Positions 1-8,254 of a DNA stretch of 64,000 nucleotides are shown here, one piece after another (position 1 is the stretch's first letter; every line of letters begins with the position of its first letter). The stretch is from the NCBI GenBank assembly GCA_963774415.1, contig CAVZEU010000005.1, forward strand, positions 124,001 through 188,000, written 5' to 3'. The stretch is from SZUA-36 sp963774415 (GTDB taxonomy: Bacteria > Pseudomonadota > Gammaproteobacteria > Xanthomonadales > SZUA-36). Under the pieces are notes generated by a model. That model made no database searches. It saw nothing but the letters and a program-made list of their open reading frames with translations, and was not told the DNA's origin. The position numbers and the translations under genes were made by a program.

Positions 1-81
1 ACCGGCAGTATCTGGTATCATAAAGGGCTGTTCAATCGCCCCAATTTCATCACCACCGACGCCCCGGGAGGGTCCTTGTGA
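1..81 (+). CDS. C-terminal end of an unidentified protein (partial)
   Basis: Frame 1 is open from the first base and ends with a TGA at 79-81, giving 26 residues. The TGA overlaps the GTG start of the next gene by two bases (GTGA), a typical arrangement for translational coupling. The fragment is hydrophilic and too short to assign to a family. The overlap suggests it is the last part of a gene cotranscribed with the Sel1-type protein that follows. Confidence 0.5.
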   Translation, partial: TGSIWYHKGLFNRPNFITTDAPGGSL

Positions 82-560
82 AAACCGTTTTGATGGCCAC
101 TGCGTTCGTTTTGCTCGCCAGCCTGTTACAGGCAGGCACCGTGTCCGCCGCCATGGTCCCGGCGAATGAAATACCGCTGCACAGGTCGATCGCCGACAAG
201 TACTACAAGCGCGGCGACTACAAGAAGGCCTACAGCAGGTACCTGAAGCTGGCCAGGAGCGGCGACGCGGAGAGCCAGTACAAAGTCGCGACGATGACAG
301 CCAACGGCCAGGGCCGCAACACCAACCTGACCGAAGCCTACGCCTGGTCGGTGCTGGCAGCGGAACGCGGTCACGAAAAGGCCGCCGAAACCAGCAAGAA
401 ACTGTTACAACAAGTTGAGAACAAGGAAAAGGCGCAGCGGAAAGCTGCTAAACTGAAAAATAAATACGGTAAGCTTGCCCTTGAGAAACAGGAACAAAAT
501 AACCGTGGGAGAGAAGACAACGGAAGGCGCCGCTGCACCGGCTGGCGACTGGGGTGCTGA
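78..560 (+). CDS. Secreted Sel1-repeat-type small protein
   Basis: 160 residues from a GTG start coupled to the preceding stop. Residues 1-25 form a signal peptide (a hydrophobic stretch then VSAA), so the product is exported, probably to the periplasm. Residues about 35-100 carry one and a half Sel1/TPR-like helical repeats: YYKRGDYKKAYSRYLKLA, then GDAESQYKVATM, then EAYAWSVLAAERGHEKAAE. The tail from about 105 is very rich in Lys, Gln and Glu and probably helical or disordered. Sel1 repeats normally mediate protein-protein contacts; the partner is unknown. The last 15 residues are rich in Arg and unlike the rest, so the true 3' end might differ if there is an indel here. Confidence 0.65.
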   Translation: MKTVLMATAFVLLASLLQAGTVSAAMVPANEIPLHRSIADKYYKRGDYKKAYSRYLKLARSGDAESQYKVATMTANGQGRNTNLTEAYAWSVLAAERGHEKAAETSKKLLQQVENKEKAQRKAAKLKNKYGKLALEKQEQNNRGREDNGRRRCTGWRLGC

Positions 561-570
561 CGCAGGAACC

Positions 571-951
571 ATGAGCACGGCGGGGCAAGGGCAACGCGGA
601 CGGTCGATCATCTCGATCCTGATCCTGCTTGCCCTCATCGCTTACGGCGTCTTTGTCGGCATGCAGTACGTGCCGCAGTTCATCGAGTCGCAATCGATTG
701 GCTCCATCCTCTACAGCCTAAAGGACACCCAGCACTCGGAACCGGTCGAGAGCATCGACGAGGTCCGCGCCAAGGTGATCCGCATGTTGCAAATGAACAA
801 CATGGACGACATGACGAACAAGTTCCTCGTCACGAACGAGCTTGACGGCTTCACCGTTACCTTCGACTACGACAGGCAACTGGATCTTCTGTACAAGAAG
901 AAAAAGATGCACTACGTAAAATCGGTGCACCTCGAGGTGGCGCCGGACTGA
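571..951 (+). CDS. DUF4845 single-pass membrane protein
   Basis: 126 residues. I chose the ATG at 571, which follows an AGGA-like sequence and gives the short N-terminus usual for the family; an in-frame upstream ATG at 475 would overlap the previous gene by 86 bases. A basic segment (QRGRS) precedes one transmembrane helix (IISILILLALIAYGVFVGMQ), followed by a soluble domain with the PQFIESQSIGSILYSL and TVTFDYDRQLDLL patterns of DUF4845. In many Gammaproteobacteria this family sits between lepB and rnc. Here it lies between a Sel1-type gene and a tRNA, so the usual context is absent. Molecular function is unknown. Confidence 0.75.
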   Translation: MSTAGQGQRGRSIISILILLALIAYGVFVGMQYVPQFIESQSIGSILYSLKDTQHSEPVESIDEVRAKVIRMLQMNNMDDMTNKFLVTNELDGFTVTFDYDRQLDLLYKKKKMHYVKSVHLEVAPD

Positions 952-1030
952 AATCGAAGTTGACGTACCGCGCTGAAGCCAGTACTTTTACCTCCCCGCG
1001 CCTGCAAGTCTCATTACCGGTCCGGGTCAA

Positions 1031-1106
1031 GGGCGATTAGCTCAGTTGGGAGAGCGCTGCAGTCACATTGCAGAGGTCACAGGTTCAAGCCCTGTATCGC
1101 CCACCA
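1031..1106 (+). tRNA. tRNA-Val (anticodon CAC)
   Basis: A 76-nt cloverleaf with a genomically encoded CCA end. The acceptor stem is GGGCGAT/ATCGCCC, the D arm GCTC-AGTTGGGA-GAGC, the anticodon stem CTGCA/TGCAG with loop GTCACAT, and the T arm ACAGG-TTCAAGC-CCTGT. The anticodon at 1064-1066 is CAC, which reads the valine codon GTG. The convergent DUF2238 gene ends one base after the CCA. Confidence 0.95.
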
Positions 1107-1107
1107 T

Positions 1108-1731
1108 TCAATTCGTTCTCAGCCACGCGGGTTTCCAACCTCCGGCGTGCAGCCACGCGATCGCCACCAGGCTGCCGAGGAACGCCAGGGCGCTATCCTT
1201 TTGCGAGTCCCACTGGTCGCCCTGGGTGCCGAGAAAGGCCGTGCCCAATTCCGGGTGAACGATGGCGGCCGCGACCATTTCCATCGTCTCGTAAAAGGCG
1301 CTCCAACCAAGGATCACGCAAATTCCGAACAGCGACAACCAGCGGCCGCGCAGCCCGGTACGGTGGTGAATGTACTCCATGAACGGCAGCGTGGTCAGCA
1401 AACCAAAGGCGAAATGGACGATACGGTCGTACTGGTTGCGCTGCCACCCGAACCAGTCGCTGATGCGAAACCCCAGCGGCGTTTCCGCGTAGGTGTAGTG
1501 AGACCCGTAAATGTGCAGCAGCAGGAACACCGTGACAAGCCAGTACGAACCGACGGAAAAGCGGAAACGGAAGGCGCCGATCCCCAGTACCAGCAGAGTA
1601 ACCCAGACCAGCAGGTTTTCCAGCACCCAGTCACCGCGGTCATTCGGATTCACCGCCGCCCAGAGCCAGGCGGACGCGACCAGCACCAACATCACGGTAA
1701 TCTGCCGGGCGTCGGAGAAACGCACCTTCAT
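1108..1731 (-). CDS. DUF2238 (YjdF-like) integral membrane protein
   Basis: 207 residues with an ATG start behind a GAGGAAGG Shine-Dalgarno sequence. About six hydrophobic segments are visible, from ITVMLVLVASAWLWAAV to DSALAFLGSLVAIAWL. The family signatures HIYGSHYTYAETP, QYDRIVHFAFG and GTQGDQWDSQKD carry conserved His, Tyr, Asp and Gln residues. The length is typical of DUF2238/YjdF. The biochemical role of the family is not established. The gene stands alone, tail to tail with the tRNA and downstream of the SDR gene on the same strand. Confidence 0.85.
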   Translation of the reverse strand: MKVRFSDARQITVMLVLVASAWLWAAVNPNDRGDWVLENLLVWVTLLVLGIGAFRFRFSVGSYWLVTVFLLLHIYGSHYTYAETPLGFRISDWFGWQRNQYDRIVHFAFGLLTTLPFMEYIHHRTGLRGRWLSLFGICVILGWSAFYETMEMVAAAIVHPELGTAFLGTQGDQWDSQKDSALAFLGSLVAIAWLHAGGWKPAWLRTN

Positions 1732-1785
1732 GGCCCTTCCTCGGAAATGGCTTGAACAGACACGACGTTAGACGATGGGCGGGGG

Positions 1786-1827
1786 CAGAGTAAAGGGCCG
1801 GAGCAGCAACTCCGGCCCTTTACTCTG
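1786..1827. terminator. 18-bp perfect inverted repeat, probable terminator of the SDR gene
   Basis: The arms at 1786-1803 and 1810-1827 are perfectly complementary (CAGAGTAAAGGGCCGGAG), with the 6-base loop CAGCAA. It lies 12 bp beyond the 3' end of the minus-strand SDR gene. No T-run follows on either strand, so it is not a classical intrinsic terminator; it may act as an mRNA 3'-end stabiliser or with Rho. Confidence 0.6.
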
Positions 1828-1839
1828 AGCCCGTGTCTA

Positions 1840-2670
1840 TTAAAGCCCGGAGCGCCCGGCCTCGCGCATCATCGGCGCGTAGTCCTTGAACACCGGGCCC
1901 GCGGCCGTGGCGCCGATGGTGATACCGGCATCGGTGGTGAGCGTGTGGCCAGAGGTGTAGCCGGACTCGTCGCTGGCCAGCCACAGCGCCGCATTGGCCA
2001 CGTCTTCGGCCAGCCCCGGACGGTCTTTCAGCGGAGAGGCCTCGGCCAGCGCGCGCTTGGCGCCCTCGATGTCCTCGGGGTCGCCGGTCAGCACGTTCGC
2101 GACCATCGGCGTCGCCATGCTGGCGGCGGCAATCGCGTTGACGCGGATGCCGAAACGGCACAACTCCGCAGCCGCGTTGCGGGTCAGGCCGACCACCGCG
2201 TGCTTGGCCGCCGTGTAGGCGTGCGGGCCGAGCCCGCCCATCAAACCGGCGGTGCTGGTCATGCTGACGATGCTGCCGCTCTCGCGCGGCTTCATGACCC
2301 TGGCCGCGTGTTTCATGCCGTAAAAAACGCCGTTCAGCAGCACATCCAAGCTGGCCGCCCATTCCGCCGTGGGGGTGGTGTCGATGGGGCCGATGGCGCC
2401 GACGATGCCGGCGTTGTTGAACATGATATCGACCTGTCCGAATTCCTCGACCGCGAGATCGACGAGCGCGGCCACGTCGTCCTCGCGGGTAACATCGCAA
2501 ACGGCAAACCGCGCGGCATCACCGAAGCCGGCGGCGAATGCCTCTCCGCGCTCGCGTTGTATGTCGCCGATGACCACTTGGCAGCCTTCGGCGATGAAAC
2601 GCTCCGTCGACGCGGCCCCGATCCCGCTGGCACCGCCCGTGATCACCGCAACCTTGTCCTTTAACCGCAT
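1840..2670 (-). CDS. SDR family NAD(P)-dependent oxidoreductase
   Basis: 276 residues, the classical short-chain dehydrogenase fold. The N-terminus has the nucleotide-binding GGASGIGAA motif (residues about 12-20), then CDVT, then NNAG at about 90. The active site is complete: Ser in MTSTAG, and Tyr and Lys in AYTAAK. An Asp at the end of strand beta-2 (IGDIQ) suggests a preference for NAD(H). The closest general types are 3-hydroxyacyl, steroid or glucose dehydrogenase-like SDRs; the substrate cannot be told. It is divergent from a TonB-dependent receptor, so a joint role in using an imported compound is possible. Confidence 0.9.
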   Translation of the reverse strand: MRLKDKVAVITGGASGIGAASTERFIAEGCQVVIGDIQRERGEAFAAGFGDAARFAVCDVTREDDVAALVDLAVEEFGQVDIMFNNAGIVGAIGPIDTTPTAEWAASLDVLLNGVFYGMKHAARVMKPRESGSIVSMTSTAGLMGGLGPHAYTAAKHAVVGLTRNAAAELCRFGIRVNAIAAASMATPMVANVLTGDPEDIEGAKRALAEASPLKDRPGLAEDVANAALWLASDESGYTSGHTLTTDAGITIGATAAGPVFKDYAPMMREAGRSGL

Positions 2671-3093
2671 GCCGAACCTCCCGCAACACCGTCGTTGGCC
2701 CTCGTCGGGCTGCAGGCATTATGCGGTTAATTTGAATCTATTTCAAGAGTCGTCAGCGGTTCTCTCCTGGTCGAGAAAAATTCCAAAAATACGGTTAAGC
2801 TACTGATACCCAATGCTTTTATTTAACGCAGCTGGCCCGGATATCAAGCTCTCACAGCGCGGGATCGGGTGCCATCACGGGCCTGATCCCGCCCCTGCAC
2901 CGTGGCAAAAGTCACTTGACAGATTGACCGGCATATGCGAAGTTCATGCAACAGAATTTTAACAAAGTTCAAGTTCTGCGCGGACGCGAATCGGGGGCCG
3001 CAATGCGCGGGATGTTGTGGGTGGGGTGCTAACGTCTCGATGAGCGCCTCTTATATTCAAATATATTGAAATTCGGAGCAGGGCAAACAGACC
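2671..3093. promoter_or_regulatory. 423-bp divergent intergenic region of SDR and TonB receptor
   Basis: No gene is seen. A TTGACA sits near 2917-2922 on the plus strand, but no good -10 follows at 16-18 bp. AT-rich patches (ACAGAATTTTAACA near 2950; TATTCAAATATATTGAAATT near 3053) are likely promoter or operator elements for the receptor. A motif shared with the second receptor is listed separately. Confidence 0.4.
2967..2982 (+). promoter_or_regulatory. Motif shared by both TonB receptor genes (copy 1)
   Basis: GTTCAAGTTCTGCGCG lies 111 bp before the start of the first TonB receptor. A close copy, GTTCAAGTTTGGGCGCG, lies in the same orientation upstream of the second receptor (10611-10627, minus strand). 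No other copy was noticed. It could be an operator of a shared regulator. Confidence 0.35.
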
Positions 3094-5433
3094 ATGAAGA
3101 AATTTCGAATATGTGACCATTGGAAGACCTTGAGTATCTCCCTCGCCGTCGCCTTCGGCGCCAGCGCCGCAATGGACGTTTTCGCTCAGGACCAGAATAC
3201 GGCCCGGCAAGGTCAGGAGGCCCATCAACTGGAGGAGATCATCGTCACGGCCAGAAAACGTGAGGAGAACATCCAGGATGTCGCCATCGCGGTCACCGCG
3301 CTCAGCGCGACGGAAATCAACCGCACCTTCGCGCGTGACCTCAAAGACCTCGCCAGCGTCTCGCCAAACCTGATCGTCGACGACACGGCGCAGGGCCCCG
3401 GCGGTGTCGCGGCGATTTATATCCGCGGTGTCGGCGTGGCCGACGTCGAGAAGAGCTTCGACCCGGCGGTCGGGGTGGTGGTCGACGGTCTCTCTATCGG
3501 CTCCAACGCGGGGTCGATCCTGCGGAGCATCGATCTCGCCAGCGTCGAAGTGCTGCGCGGCCCGCAGGGCACGCAGTTCGGCCGTAACACGATCGGCGGC
3601 GTCATCAACGTCACGCGCAGCAAGCCGACCGGCGTTGTCGGCGGCAAGGTACGTCTCGGTTACGGTTCCTATGACACCTACCATGCCGAGGGCATTTTCA
3701 ATTTCCCGCTGGCGGACAAGATCGCCGTCAAGCTGAGCGCCGCCGAGAACAACCAGAGAAACGGCTATTACATCAACATGGCGACCGGGCACCACATCGG
3801 CTCCAACGACTACAAGATGGGCGGCGTCAACGTCCTGTTCACGCCCAATGAGTCGATGGAACTGGAATACACGGGGACCTGGGAACGGACCCACCAGGAC
3901 ACGCCGCCGCTGCTCAATGCCGGGCAGCCCGGGGCCCTGTTTTGCGACGTTTACCAGTATTGCGCGCCCTCCGTCCATTCGACGATCACCGGCAGCCGCC
4001 ACAAGGTCTGGATCGTGCCGCTGCGGCCGCCGGATCCGAACGGTGCGGCCTTCAACATCAGCACGGTGGACCAATTGGAGCCGACGAACTTCAACGCCAG
4101 CTTCGATGCGGATACGCACATCGTGGAATACCGCTGGGACGTCAACGACAGCTATCACTTCGATGCGGTCTACGGGCACTACGAGACCCATGAGAAAGTC
4201 TTCACGGACTGGGATGGCACACCCGAGATGCTGTATCACACCGACCGCCCGGGCGACTGGAAACAGGACAGCGTGGAAGTACGCCTGAACAAAGGCAGCG
4301 GCCGCTTCACCTGGGTCGCGGGCGCTTTTTGGTGGAAGTCGAAATTCGACATCCGGCTGCGCAGTTACATCGGTTTCGCCGCGCCCGGAGCCGTTCTCGA
4401 CATCGCGCAATTCGGCTACCAGACGACCAAGTCCAAGGCGCTGTTCTTCGAGGGTGACTACGCCTTCAACGACGCGCTGACACTGACCGTGGGCGGGCGC
4501 TACACCAAGGACGAGAAGACGGCCCGTGACCGCGGCTTCGTCGACACCAGCATCCCGCTTTCCAGCGGTGTGCCGGTCGATTTCGCACCGGGCCTTTCCG
4601 GCGACCCGTCGGATTCGTGGAAGAAATTCACGCCCAAGGCCAGCCTCAAGTACCACCTCAACGACGCCACGATGACCTATTTCACCTGGTCGAACGGTTA
4701 CCGCAGCGGTGGTTACAACTCGCGTGTCAACAGCTACAGCGAGGCGGTCACGCCGTATAACGAGGAAACCGTGGAGAACTTCGAGTTGGGTATCAAGAGC
4801 GAGGTCCTGGACCAACGGGTGCGCATCAGCGCCGACGTGTTCCTGATGAACTACGACGACAAGCAGGAAGAAATCCACCTGCCCGACACCCTGAGCGGCA
4901 CCGGCCAGAAAACCGTCATCGCCAACGCCGCGACCGCGGAGATGAAGGGCGCGGAGTTCGAGATGCAGGCGAATGCGACCGACAATCTGTACATACGCGC
5001 GAACCTCGCTTACCTCGACGCGAAGTACAAGAAGTTCACGTTTGACGATGACGGCAACCCGAGTACGCCAGCGGTCGACTACAGCTATCTGAAGCCGCGC
5101 CGTGCGCCGAAGTGGACCGGCAACATCGACACCACCTACGAGTGGCCGATGGGCGACAACATGGTGTGGGCTCGCGTGTCCTATCACTACATCGCCTCCG
5201 ACTACACCGACTTCACCAATGCGCCGGAATTGAAGAACAGCCCGCAAAACCTGTTCGACGCCTCGATCAACTACGACTGGGGCAAGACCCGTTTCAGCCT
5301 TTACGGGCGTAACCTGACGAATGAAGACGGTTACATGATCGGTTACGACGTGGCCGGCATCTGGTCGTACGCGGCCATCCGGCCGCCGCGGACCTTCGGC
5401 TTCGAGGTGACCCACGAGTTCGGCGGGGAATAA
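3094..5433 (+). CDS. TonB-dependent outer membrane receptor
   Basis: 779 residues. A signal peptide (about 1-31, ending VFAQ) precedes a TonB-box-like segment (LEEIIVTARKREE, about 47-59), a plug domain with IYIRGVG, VVVDGL and EVLRGPQGTQFGRNTIGGVINV (about 60-170), then a 22-strand beta-barrel. The barrel shows FTPKASLKYHLNDATMTYF and ENFELGIKSE, features of the CirA/FepA-like class common in Cellvibrionales and sphingomonads. It ends FGFEVTHEFGGE. It would import a large substrate using the ExbBD-TonB energy system (not in this window). Ligand unknown. A good intrinsic terminator follows at 5487. Confidence 0.95.
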   Translation: MKKFRICDHWKTLSISLAVAFGASAAMDVFAQDQNTARQGQEAHQLEEIIVTARKREENIQDVAIAVTALSATEINRTFARDLKDLASVSPNLIVDDTAQGPGGVAAIYIRGVGVADVEKSFDPAVGVVVDGLSIGSNAGSILRSIDLASVEVLRGPQGTQFGRNTIGGVINVTRSKPTGVVGGKVRLGYGSYDTYHAEGIFNFPLADKIAVKLSAAENNQRNGYYINMATGHHIGSNDYKMGGVNVLFTPNESMELEYTGTWERTHQDTPPLLNAGQPGALFCDVYQYCAPSVHSTITGSRHKVWIVPLRPPDPNGAAFNISTVDQLEPTNFNASFDADTHIVEYRWDVNDSYHFDAVYGHYETHEKVFTDWDGTPEMLYHTDRPGDWKQDSVEVRLNKGSGRFTWVAGAFWWKSKFDIRLRSYIGFAAPGAVLDIAQFGYQTTKSKALFFEGDYAFNDALTLTVGGRYTKDEKTARDRGFVDTSIPLSSGVPVDFAPGLSGDPSDSWKKFTPKASLKYHLNDATMTYFTWSNGYRSGGYNSRVNSYSEAVTPYNEETVENFELGIKSEVLDQRVRISADVFLMNYDDKQEEIHLPDTLSGTGQKTVIANAATAEMKGAEFEMQANATDNLYIRANLAYLDAKYKKFTFDDDGNPSTPAVDYSYLKPRRAPKWTGNIDTTYEWPMGDNMVWARVSYHYIASDYTDFTNAPELKNSPQNLFDASINYDWGKTRFSLYGRNLTNEDGYMIGYDVAGIWSYAAIRPPRTFGFEVTHEFGGE

Positions 5434-5486
5434 CCCTTGACCTGGCTGCTCCTTTAACCGGGGCAGCAATGGTCGTGAGTGAAACC

Positions 5487-5522
5487 GGGCTTTCCGCGAG
5501 CAATCGCGGAAAGCCCTTTTTT
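5487..5522 (+). terminator. Rho-independent terminator of the TonB receptor
   Basis: A 12-bp perfect stem (GGGCTTTCCGCG / CGCGGAAAGCCC) with loop AGCAAT is followed by six T residues. It sits 53 bp past the receptor stop. Confidence 0.9.
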
Positions 5523-5594
5523 ATCCCGGTGCCGCGGGGTGAAAAAAGGCCTGGGTTAAGATAGGGTGACGACCGCCATCGAACCGGACTCGCC

Positions 5595-6107
5595 GTGGAA
5601 AGATTTCTGACCCTGAGAGTTGCCCTGATCGCTCTGGCCGCGGTCCTCGCGGCCTTCGGCGTCGCCAACGGTTGGGTGGCCGTATTCTGGCAATCCAGCT
5701 ACGAGGTCACCTACCATTACGATGTCTCCGTCACCTATTGCCGCCAGCAGCAATGCGCATTCAGCGCCAGGCTGCAGGTGGCCAACACCGGCCGCCGCAA
5801 GCAAGACAAGGTCGTGGTCAGCTTGACCGGTTTGCCGCCAAACATCGGCGGTGGCCAATGGGTCACCAACCTGTCCGCCGCGGAACCCCGCGACGCCGAC
5901 CCACGGATCGAACGGGGCCGAAGGGGAGCCGCTTACGTCATTGAGCTGCACGATTTCACACCGGGCACCCTCACCCAGTTCTGGTTCCAGGGCCAGATCC
6001 GCGCCGGCGAAGCCGCGCAAGCGCAGCAGCCCGCGATCACGATCAGCGGCCGCGGCCGCATGATCGAGGGCGACCCGCGCGCCATCGCTTTCGGGCGCTT
6101 CTTCTGA
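5595..6107 (+). CDS. Membrane-anchored hypothetical protein with extracytoplasmic beta-rich domain
   Basis: 170 residues from a GTG start. One N-terminal transmembrane segment (VALIALAAVLAAFGVANGW, about 9-27) is followed by an extracytoplasmic domain with alternating polar and apolar residues. Two cysteines (TYCRQQQCAF, about 48-54) could form a disulfide. Strands such as SARLQVANTGRRKQDKVVVSL resemble an immunoglobulin-like or CARDB-like beta-sandwich. No family was recognised. It is a single gene between the receptor terminator and the convergent OPT transporter gene. Confidence 0.6.
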   Translation: MERFLTLRVALIALAAVLAAFGVANGWVAVFWQSSYEVTYHYDVSVTYCRQQQCAFSARLQVANTGRRKQDKVVVSLTGLPPNIGGGQWVTNLSAAEPRDADPRIERGRRGAAYVIELHDFTPGTLTQFWFQGQIRAGEAAQAQQPAITISGRGRMIEGDPRAIAFGRFF

Positions 6108-6159
6108 ACGGTGGCTTCTTGCGCGTGTGCCTGGTTCGGGTCCTGGGGGCCGTGTCGCG

Positions 6160-8091
6160 CTAGACTGCGTCGTCCTGGTGGATGGCAAGACGGTAGAGCA
6201 GCACGGCCACGCCCAAGAGCATCAGCAGACCGAGCCAGCCGCCGACATGGTAGCGCTCGGGCAGCGCCAGCACATCGGCCGTTCCCAGCGCAACGATCGG
6301 TATGGCCATGAAGATGCCCATCAGGGCCTCACCGGTGATCAGGCCGGCCGAGAACAGCGTTCCCTTCTGGTGGATGCGCTCGCGTTCCCCGTCGGCCTTG
6401 CCGGGTTTCAGGCGGCGTTCGACCAAATGCGCGACGAGGCCGCCGGCAAAGATCGGCACACTCAGTTCGATCGGCAGGTAAATGCCGACGGCACAGGCCA
6501 GCACCGGTGTGCGGAATCCACTGCCGCGGCGCCTCAGGGTTTCGTCCAGGAAGATGATCGCGGCGCCGATCAGGATGCCGATGCCGATCATGCCCCACGG
6601 CAGTTCACCGCCGAAAATGCCCTTGGCCACCGAAGCCATCAGGTTGGCCTGCGGCGCCAGCAACGGGTTCGGATGCGCCACCGTCGGCACACCGATGCCG
6701 TAGGCCCGCGCCAGCAGGTTCATCACCGGGGCCATGATCAATGCGCTGGAAACACCGCCGATGGCCAGCATCAGCTGTTGTTTCCAGGGCGTGGCCCCCA
6801 GCATGTAGCCGCACTTCAGGTCCTGCAGGTTGTCGCCGCCGATGCAGGCGGCGGCGCACACGACCGCGCCGATCATGATCGTTGCGACCGCGCCGATCGG
6901 CGAGTCGCGCCCCATCAACAGCGCCAGCACCACGGCGGCGAACAGGATCGTGGCGATGGTCAGGCCCGATACCGGGTTGTTCGACGAGCCGACCAGCCCT
7001 GCCATGTAGGCGGACACCGAAACGAACAGGAACCCGGCCACGATCATGATGACCGTCATCGGGATACTGACAAACCACTGGCCGACGATGGCCTGGTAAA
7101 GCGCCATCAGCGGCAGCACGAATATCACCAGGCCGATCAGAATGTACCGCATCGGCAGGTCGCGCTCGGTTTCGGGCACTGCTACGCCCTCACCGCCGTG
7201 ATCGACATTGAGGCCGCTGCGAATACCGGAAACCAACGAATGGCGCAGCGAGAACAAGGTCCACACACCGCCGATCAGCATGGCCCCGACGCCCAGGTAA
7301 CGCACCTGCGCGGACCAGATGCCGTAGGCGGCGTCCTCGGCGCCGGCGCCCGCCAGCTGCGCGCTCAGGACCGGGTCGTGGGCCAGGAACCAGGTGCTGT
7401 AGATCGGTATCGCGATGTTCCAGGCGATGACGCCCCCGGCCAGCATGACGATACCGATATTGAGGCCGACGATGTAGCCAACGCCGAACAGCGCCGGCGA
7501 CAAATTGGTGCCGAAATACGCCAGCGTCTTGCCCCACCAGGCGGAGACATCCGCGGTATCCGGGATCAGGCGCAGACCGCTGGCCGCCGCCAGCTTCATG
7601 GCGCCGCCGATGCTGGCCGCACCGGCCAGCAGCTTCAGCCCGGCGCCGGGCCGGTCACCGCTGCGCAGCACCTCGGCGGCCGCCTTGCCTTCGGGAAAGG
7701 CCAGGCCTTGCTCGACGATCAGCGAGCGGCGCAGCGGCACCGAAAACAGCACGCCGAGCAGGCCGCCGAGACCGGCGATGGCCAATACCCACGAATAACG
7801 GAAATCCTGCCAGTAACCGAGGATCAGCAGCGCCGGCAACGTGAAGATCACCCCGGTGGCGATGGAGGTGCCGGCGGAAGCGCCGGTGGCGACGATGTTG
7901 TTCTCGAGAATGTGCCCGCCGCCCAGCAGTCTCAGCACGGCCATCGAGACCACGGCCGCCGGAATCGCCGAAGCAATCGTCATGCCTGCAAAAAGCCCCA
8001 GGTAGGCGTTGGCGCCGGCCAGCGTCATCGCCAGTACGACGGCCAGCACGATGGCGCGAAATGTCAGTTGCGGGGGGGTCTGCGGCTTCAT
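6160..8091 (-). CDS. OPT family oligopeptide transporter
   Basis: 643 residues. I chose the ATG at 8091, five bases after an AAGGAG; a GTG at 8097 touches that sequence. About 15-16 transmembrane helices. The N-terminal family signature is clear: PQLTFRAIVLAVVLAMTLAGANAYLGLFAGMTIASAIPAAV. It continues with LAFPEGKAAAEVLRSG, GGDNLQDLKCGYMLGATPW and LPIELSVPIFAGG, all typical of bacterial OPT (YsgA-like) proteins. It would import oligopeptides or metal chelates by proton symport at the inner membrane. It lies downstream of a TonB receptor on the same strand, so the two may serve one outer/inner membrane uptake route; this is an inference. Confidence 0.93.
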   Translation of the reverse strand: MKPQTPPQLTFRAIVLAVVLAMTLAGANAYLGLFAGMTIASAIPAAVVSMAVLRLLGGGHILENNIVATGASAGTSIATGVIFTLPALLILGYWQDFRYSWVLAIAGLGGLLGVLFSVPLRRSLIVEQGLAFPEGKAAAEVLRSGDRPGAGLKLLAGAASIGGAMKLAAASGLRLIPDTADVSAWWGKTLAYFGTNLSPALFGVGYIVGLNIGIVMLAGGVIAWNIAIPIYSTWFLAHDPVLSAQLAGAGAEDAAYGIWSAQVRYLGVGAMLIGGVWTLFSLRHSLVSGIRSGLNVDHGGEGVAVPETERDLPMRYILIGLVIFVLPLMALYQAIVGQWFVSIPMTVIMIVAGFLFVSVSAYMAGLVGSSNNPVSGLTIATILFAAVVLALLMGRDSPIGAVATIMIGAVVCAAACIGGDNLQDLKCGYMLGATPWKQQLMLAIGGVSSALIMAPVMNLLARAYGIGVPTVAHPNPLLAPQANLMASVAKGIFGGELPWGMIGIGILIGAAIIFLDETLRRRGSGFRTPVLACAVGIYLPIELSVPIFAGGLVAHLVERRLKPGKADGERERIHQKGTLFSAGLITGEALMGIFMAIPIVALGTADVLALPERYHVGGWLGLLMLLGVAVLLYRLAIHQDDAV

Positions 8092-8254
8092 CGGCACTCC
8101 TTCTTGTTGGCTTTTTAGATGGCAAGCGCCACCCGCAAGCAGCTACAAGCGGCGCTAATGCTACCAGATATCGACAAATTCGTGCACGGGAATGAGTCGC
8201 GCCCGGCCCTGTCCCACCCGTATGGTGGGGACGGGGCGGGGCGCCATTCAAAGA

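Noticed and set aside
2959..5469. Open frame of 836 codons antisense to the first TonB receptor
   Set aside because: Its composition is that of a GC-rich shadow frame (Arg, Val, Gly, His rich) with no domain. The opposite strand encodes a complete receptor with signal peptide, plug and barrel.
6127..8118. Open frame of 663 codons antisense to the OPT transporter
   Set aside because: Rich in His, Gln, Arg and Asp without any family motif; the other strand gives a clear multi-helix transporter.
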